Origin: Solanum dulcamara
Taxonomy: Eukaryota > Streptophyta > Magnoliopsida > Solanales > Solanaceae
DNA length: 64,000 bases
NCBI RefSeq assembly: GCF_947179165.1
Contig: NC_077248.1
Coordinates: 54,607,732-54,671,731 of the forward strand
Reading direction: 5' to 3'
Below, in pieces: positions 57,606 through 64,000 of this stretch. The translations under genes were made by a program, and so were the position numbers. The notes beneath the pieces are model-generated. The model was given only the letters and a program-made list of their open reading frames with translations. It ran no database searches and was not told the DNA's origin. Positions within the stretch are counted from its first letter, which is position 1; every line of letters begins with the position of its first letter.

Positions 57606-58192
57606 CAGCTGTATGATTACGTATATACTCAATAAAATACCCTATGAATTACTAAAAGGCAGAAAAACAAATTTAGCGCACCTTATGGTCCTTTGGTTGT
57701 GTATGTTATGTACACAACAATGGCAAGGATGCTCTAGGAAAATTTGATGCTAAAAGTGATGAGGGAATCTTTCTTGGTTACTCTTCTCAGAGTAAAGCAT
57801 ATAAAGTTTATAATAAATGTACTAGTCGAGTAGAGGAAAGTGCACATGTTATATTTGATGAGGATAATCACTTGGTTGAGAAAGAAATGCAGGAAAATCT
57901 AGAGGAAATAGGAATGAGGAGTCCTCAAATAGATATCAATCCGGACTCCGAGGATGATAACACTGAGTTACCAAGAAATGATACTGGGAATGAAGGAAAA
58001 ATTAGAAAACCAGATGGACCTGCTGAGACCAGCCTACCTGCCTGCAACAGAAATCCCACAAAACCTTGTCCATCTTCAACTGTAGGTGAAAATAGTCGCA
58101 CTAATCATTGGAAACACCAAAGTTCTCATCCCATGTAGAACCTGCTCAGACCTCTTGAGTCAGGAGTTCAAACTAGATCCAAACTCAAAAAT

Positions 58193-58980
58193 ATGTGTGC
58201 TTTCTCAGCATATCTCTCATTGATAGAACCCAAAAATATCAAAGAAGCACTACTAGATACAGATTGGATCATCTCAATGCAAGAAGAGCTAAACCAATTC
58301 GAGTGCAGCAAAGTGTGGAACCTGGTTCCCAGACCTCAAGATCGTACTATGATAGGAACCAAATGGATATTTAGGAACAAGCTTGATGATCAGGGGGTAG
58401 TGACAAGAAACAAAGCACGACTGGTCGTTCAAGGATACAACCAGGTGGAAGGCATAGACTATGATGAAACATTTGCACCATAGCTCGAATGGAAGCTATT
58501 AGGATGTTAATTGCCTTTGCAGCATACATGGAGTTCAAACTATTTCAGATGGATGTTAAAAGTGCATTCTTAAATGGTTATCTACAATAGGAAGTATATG
58601 TTCGACAACCACCTAGGTTTGAAATCCCTGAACATCCTAATCATGTGTACAAATTGAACAAAGCTTTATATGGTCTTAAGCAAGCACCACATGCATGGTA
58701 TTATAGGTTATCTATCTTTCTTCTTACGCATGGTTACTCAAGAGATAAGATATACAACACTCTCTTTCTCAAAAGGAGTAATTCAGACGTGCTAATAGTA
58801 CAGGTTTATGTTGACAACATCATCTTTAGAGGAGCGGATGCACAAATGGGAGTCGACTTTGATAGCCTCATGAGCAGTGAATTTGAAATGAGTATGTGGG
58901 GGAACTAAGCTTCTTTCTAGGTCTTCAGATTCAACAATCATTTATGGGTACATTGATCCATCAACAGAAATATATCAAAG
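58193..58980 (+). pseudogene. Element D reverse transcriptase
   Basis: The sequence starts EPKNIKEALLDTDWIISMQEE, then WNLVPRPQDRTMIGTKWIF, NKARLVVQGYNQVEGIDYDETFAP, a stop or shift, FKLFQMDVKSAFLNGYL, YKLNKALYGLKQAPHAWY and VQVYVDNIIFRGAD. In the last block relatives have YVDDIIFG, so one catalytic Asp is Asn. The reading continues raggedly to 'LLKKFDML' at about 59005, where the solo LTR interrupts it. Confidence 0.87.
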
Positions 58981-59008
58981 AACTTCTAAAGAAATTTGAT
59001 ATGCTTGA

Positions 59009-59179
59009 TGTTGATACCCAATTTTGGATCTCCATATTTAATTAATTAAAGCTTCTGTAATAATGATAATAATAATAATTAATAATAAAACTTTCATAAA
59101 ATATGAAAATATTCTTTTTGATAAACTTTCTCATTTCATTCAGCAAATTTATTTCATATATATAAAAAATAACAATAAA

Positions 59180-59254
<75 letters not shown>

Positions 59255-62200
59255 CTACATATTTTATCATTTTGAGAAATTTATACCAAGTAAACATCGT
59301 TCTTAATGGTTAAATCTTTTTTCGATTAAATACATTTTATTGTCAAAATAAATATTTTTCATATATTATTAAGAAAATAGGAAGATTAATTAATTGGTTC
59401 CTAATTCATACCAATTTTATTTTAAGAATGACCAATTTTGTCAAATTATTTAGTCTTGCAAAATAATTATTTTTAATTTAAATAATTATGATTATTTAAT
59501 AAAGAAGTAGTTTATAATTTAAATAGGCTAATTTGAGCAAAATAATTGACAATCCAAGTCCCCTAAATCAACTGATCCGTATATGCCACATAGGATGCAC
59601 ATGATTTGTGTGATTCTTCAGATTAATCTCATCCCTGCAATTTGATATAATGACCCACATAATTTAACTTTTTAAAATATATATATTATAATTTTTTCTA
59701 AACTCTTGATTTATATTAACCGTCCGATCAAACGATCGGACAGCTCAAAAACAAATCAGAAAATTTTTTCAAAACCAAAACACCACCCACCGCCCATCTT
59801 TCTTTCTTCTTCCTCCATACCTCTGTTTTTCTATTTCCATATTTTCAAAAAAGAAGACCAGAGACCATGTCTTCATTTTCTTTTCCTTTCACTTCACACA
59901 AGATCCGCCTACCATCGTCGCCGGAAATTTCGCTCAACCAATAGGCCAAAGACAAAGAAAAGGTAAGATTTGTCAAATCTTTTCTCACCTTCTCTCTGAA
60001 TTTCCTCATAAATGCCTTCGATTTAAGTTCAAATTCGTATTTTCATGTCCGTATTTGCCTATAAATAGAAAAGGTTTTCACCTCCAAAAAGACCCAGATT
60101 TCACACTTCAAAAAGACTTTAAAAACTCACCGGAGAATTGATTCAGAAATTATTTTCTCTCTTACTTTGTTTCTTTTCAATTCTCAAGTTTGAGTCGAGT
60201 TTGGACCTTGAAGACAAAGCTCTTAGTTTGCTACTCCACACAAGGTCTGTAATCACTCTCCTCTTCACATTTTGTCTTTAATTTCTAGAAATAAAAAATG
60301 TAATTGTTAAATAGTTCCTTTTCATCTATCTTGACTCTGCCTATTCAAACCTATTTGGTTATTCTGTCTTCTGTAAGTTCATGCACAAAAAAAAGAGAAG
60401 GTTAGTAAAAATTAGTGTTATTTAAAGGAATTATTGATAGACTCATGTAATATCTAAGATGTTGTTTCGTGATTAGAGTTTATTTAATACTCTTGCTCGA
60501 GCCATTCCGTGTTATTCAATTGCTTCATACTTATCACTGTACGAATTTATTGATTTAGGTGGTGAGATGTAGTTAAACCAACCCTTTAGATTCGTACCTT
60601 GTTATATTATAATTAGATGTAGTGTCTCCTGATCTCATTTTATTTTATTATTTTTTGCTTGCATTATACTCAAAATACGCCTTCAGTGTTATGGGAGAGA
60701 CCAAATAACTATCGATGAAAGAATGTTTTTGTGAATAGCTTGTTACCTTTCACCGTAGTTTTTTTTTAAATTAAAAAAAAGAGAATGTTGTTTTCAAAGT
60801 AGATGCCACTTTAGTTGAATTTTTGAGCTTCTTGTTGCTTTTAAAAAGTGACTGAAGTATTTAAACATAAAGTGATATTTATCTAATATAAACACTTTGT
60901 CCTTTTCTATTAGTTTCTTTGTTTTTCTTGGGTTAACAGGGAAATATATTACTTTGACAAAATATTCTCACATGACATAGTTATTGTGGGATGTACACTC
61001 CCACCTTTTCTTCTAGTTATGAATTGCTAATGAAATTTTAAGTTTTCAGCTTTGACAATTTATTTCTTTATTTGGTTTTGAAGAACTTAGCTTGTTTATG
61101 TTATGATTTCTAAACTAGATCATTCAGTGTACTAATATTCTCAAATTCTCTTCCCAAGCATGTTTACATGATTTTAATTGAGTGTATATAGGTTAAGTGG
61201 TCAAGGACAATTAGTTCACTAGGTTCACCATAACTAATTTTGTGCATCTCGCATTGTGTTAAAAAATATATAAAGTAAGCAAATTTTTAGTCACCCTTGA
61301 AAGGTTTGCAAAAAACAATATAATATACTTATTTTTCCTGGTAATAATTAAATTCATGATTTCCTGAATAATTAAACAGTAAATCCTTACATGTTAAAGT
61401 AATATTTTAACCAAACCTTTGGCATTCATGTTTGATTTGTGCCCTCGTTAGTATGCATTCTTATATTGTCAGGTCATTTATTAGTTCCTAATTTTTTTCT
61501 CTTCTTATGTTTCATGTACAACCGGAGGGCTAGAATTCTAGTTTGAAACTCATTCATGGCCCAAAATATTGGCCCAACAGCTATTAAGATTATCAGAGCT
61601 TGGAGTCCTGTAAATTAGGAGTCAACATTTCTTGGCCTTTCTCGTTATTATTTAAATTATATTTCTTTTGATATATATTAATTTATCTTTACATACATAT
61701 TTGCATATATGTGAATGTTAATACTAATCTATCTTCTTTATTTGAGACCTTTTTGTATATGGGCTAATATCATTCGTTAATAATTTTTAAATGTGTTAAA
61801 AACTAGTTTAAAGGCTAAGAAAAATAGATATTTTTTTATCAAGAATAAATATGGACTCATACCATATTCTATAAAATTTAATATATTTTTATAGAATGAA
61901 TCTCAATAGTTGGGCCATCTTAGATTCATTTGATTAATTTCCTTATAAAAATAATTTGTTATTAATATTTTTGGCCATTTAGATTTTAAAAAAATATAAT
62001 TTGTTATTATTTCCTATTTTATGTCCTAGATGTCTTGCTAGTTTCCCTAATATATTATTTCAAGATTTCAAATTTATAACAGGTTCAAAATGCAAGGTAT
62101 ATACATATATATGTCATACATACAAGATATTATTTTATTTTATTTTATTTTTAAATTAATTTTTACTATACTTGATGTATTACTTTGTTACATATAACAT

Positions 62201-63056
62201 ATTTTTATATAGCTACTATCCCTTTTATCAATGCTATTTTCATTTTTCTGTAAACTCTTACACCTTAATACACATTATTTCACTACATATATATCTATTA
62301 TCATGTTTTCCCTACACGTAAATAAAATAATAAGATCTTATAAGCTTCAAACAACATATATATGCATAATTTATTTTATAAATATATGTGAGACCATAAA
62401 CTTTACATAATGTTTCAACAATTTTTTACTATTTTTTATTTATGAAAACTCTATTTTATCAATTTTTTGCTCAAATTATATTTACTATACAATACACATA
62501 TGGCTATATGTGACACCCATCTATTGTCTTTTATTTATTTATTTTACATCTTAATTCTAGATAATAAAGTAACAAATTCTCATGTCCTTCTAACTCAATA
62601 TTTATAGAGAGATTATAATTTTTTCACATATGTCAAACATATGTTTATTACAAATATATTATTATTAATTTTTTATTTTTTATTATAGACGTATATATGA
62701 CATAACTTGTATTTTCACCATTTTCTCAAAATTAATAAAAACTTTTCTTGTTAATATTTTCTAAAGCAAATAAATGAATAAATATCCCTAATCATTTTTT
62801 TAAAACTAAATTTAAGGACTATCTTCGGATAGGCTCTGAGAGATGCTTAATAACTTTCCATCGAGTAACCAAACCCTTAACTAGAATCTCACTGGTTTCA
62901 CAAAGCAAAATAGAGTTTACATTTATAATTTTCAAAAGTAGGTTTCCTAATATTTTTCTTAAAATTAGGTGGCGACTCTAAACAAATTTCAAAAGCAGAG
63001 ACATAGCCATTTTATGTTGTGAACTATTTCGACCAATCCAAAAATGGGGTGAGACA
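59009..63056 (+). mobile_element. Solo LTR, 4.05 kb, Tat/Ogre/Athila style
   Basis: It starts TGTTGATACCCAATTTTGG and ends AAATGGGGTGAGACA, with perfect CTTGA duplications (59004-59008 and 63057-63061). The 'TGTTGATACCC...' start and the '...ggtggcgactctaaac' and 'atggggtgagaca' end are typical of very long gypsy LTRs of the Tat/Ogre and Athila clades. A TATA box CTATAAATAG sits near 60058-60067, with a C/T-rich leader-like segment around it. A (TA)n tract lies at 59184-59251. No coding domain is present. The direction is inferred from the LTR ends. Only one copy exists, so the internal region was lost by recombination between LTRs. Confidence 0.88.
59184..59251. repeat. (TA)n microsatellite
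   Basis: About 34 TA dinucleotides inside the solo LTR. Confidence 0.95.
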
Positions 63057-63061
63057 CTTGA

Positions 63062-63799
63062 TGCCAAGGTGAATGATACTCCAATAGCCACCACAACAAA
63101 ACTTGATCATGATGAAACCAGTTCTGCTGTTGGTGACACAAAATACAGAGGAATGATTGGATCTTTATTATATCTCACAGCCAGCAGAAGTGACATATTG
63201 TTCAGTGTGGGACTATGTGCACGCTTTCAATCATGTCCAAAGGAGTCACATATGAAGGCTGTCAAACGAATTCTTCAATATCTCAAAGGAACTCTGAACC
63301 TGGTCCTCTGGTACCCTATAGGTGACTCTTTTGATCTAATTGGTTTTGCTGATTCAAATTATGCCGGATATCTCATAGACAGGAAAAGCACTTCAGGAAT
63401 GGACCACTTCCTTGGATCATGCCTAGTATCTTGGGCGACACGCAAGCAAAACTCGGTTGCCTTGTCCACCGATGAAGTCGAATATGTGGCTGCAGCTTTA
63501 TGATGTGCCCAGCTTCTATGGATCAAGCAACAACTCTTGGACTATGGAATTAAGGTAGGCTGCATACCTATCATGTGCAACAACACCAGTGTAGTTAACA
63601 TGGCTAAGAACCCGGTTCATCATAAGCTAACTAAGCACATTGATGTGTGCCATCACTTTCTTCGGGACAATGTTGAAAAATGAAACATTATTATGACCTT
63701 CTGCAAAAATGAGGACCAGGTTGCTGACATCTTCACCAAGGAGCTAGGACGAGATCATATCAAGAAAAACCATTTGGCATTGGGCCTAATCTACCAATA
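63062..63799 (+). pseudogene. Element D RNase H and polyprotein end
   Basis: The reading resumes beyond the solo LTR with NDTPIATTTKLD, YRGMIGSLLYLTASRSDI, ESHMKAVKRILQYLKGTL, then the RNase H: LIGFADSNYAGYLIDRKSTSG, CLVSWATRKQNSVALSTDEVEYVAAA (a stop follows), then LLWIKQQLLDYG, HKLTKHIDVCHHFLRDN and DIFTKELGRDH to a stop near 63799. 'STDEVEY' has Asp in place of the usual Ser-Glu-Ala-Glu pattern's second residue. Downstream to 64000 is 3' non-coding DNA of the element. Confidence 0.87.
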
Positions 63800-64000
63800 A
63801 GAGTTCCTTCACACTCTTCTCTTTATCTTAAAATGTAAATGAGTAAAGATCGCCTGTTCATTGTCATAGACTCATACTAAGATCACATACTGTACTATCT
63901 GCTGATATTCCCCTTAGTTTCCACAAGTATAGGCCAATTACAAGGTTGAAAACATGCTAACACCAGTTGTCAACACAAATACAGGTTAGCACTCATACTC

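Larger units (their letters stand above)
53924..64000 (+). mobile_element. Element D: Ty1/copia retrotransposon, SIRE/Maximus-like, split by a solo LTR
   Basis: 5' LTR, primer site TTGGTATCAGAGC, then gag with a zinc knuckle, protease, integrase, reverse transcriptase and RNase H in copia order. The polyprotein is broken by scattered stops and by a 4.05-kb solo LTR (59009-63056) between reverse transcriptase and RNase H. A long acidic gag extension after the zinc knuckle is typical of the SIRE/Maximus lineage. No 3' LTR is seen before the window ends, although SIRE elements have long 3' regions, so the right end lies outside. Confidence 0.85.

Noticed and set aside
58193..58980. Endogenous pararetrovirus considered because of reverse transcriptase fragments
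   Set aside because: Integrase precedes reverse transcriptase here and gypsy order is clear in elements A and B. LTRs and tRNA primer sites are present. All fit LTR retrotransposons.
59063..59275. Frame with repeated Ile-Tyr
   Set aside because: It reads the (TA)n tract inside the solo LTR.

Overview
This window is AT-rich plant nuclear DNA, most likely from a nightshade (Solanaceae). The points towards that family are a short interspersed element ending of the Solanaceae TS/SolS type near 24.43-24.50 kb, Stowaway-type MITEs, nested Ty3/gypsy and Ty1/copia retrotransposons primed by initiator-Met tRNA, and an intronless DREB gene. The species cannot be named from this sequence. The window is dominated by transposons. 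I see one convincing intact cellular gene, no rRNA, no recognisable tRNA, no CRISPR array and no bacterial-type operon.

Left part (1-14 kb): a retroelement-like stretch (1-2.4 kb) precedes the single gene, an AP2/ERF transcription factor of the DREB A-4 (TINY-like) group on the minus strand (3160-3879), with a plausible TATA box. Upstream of it lies MITE country: a (TA)n tract, a 1-kb long-TIR MITE with an 11-bp target duplication, a probable second MITE, three Stowaway-like MITEs, a microRNA-like hairpin, a three-copy tandem repeat, and a decayed Mutator-like transposase N-terminus embedded in an array of short repeats.

Middle-left nest (14.25-22.55 kb): an internally deleted copia element on the minus strand, with two 465-bp LTRs, ATTTC duplications, PBS and PPT. 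It was invaded by a minus-strand gypsy LTR-type sequence, which was itself invaded by a 2.56-kb plus-strand solo LTR. The stretch from 22.5 to 27.6 kb holds LTR fragments, the SINE end, a Stowaway MITE and unassigned AT-rich DNA.

Central nest (27.6-51.06 kb): gypsy element A (plus, 5' end missing) is split inside its protease region by gypsy element B (minus, 28559-45235, target duplication TATTG). B's left LTR is in turn split by non-autonomous element C (plus, 28652-35582, target duplication GCATA). C carries no gag or pol that I can recognise but has a decayed antisense reading frame resembling the 'putative plant transposon protein' (Transposase_32-like) domain.

Right nest (53.9 kb to window end): a SIRE/Maximus-like copia element D (plus) is split between reverse transcriptase and RNase H by a 4.05-kb solo LTR of Tat/Ogre/Athila style (59009-63056, duplication CTTGA). 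D runs off the window before its 3' LTR is seen.

The retroelement coding regions carry stops or frameshifts and look dead. I found no clearly undescribed system. The most useful leads are the antisense domain in C, the hairpin at 8293-8359, and the precisely datable three-level nests.
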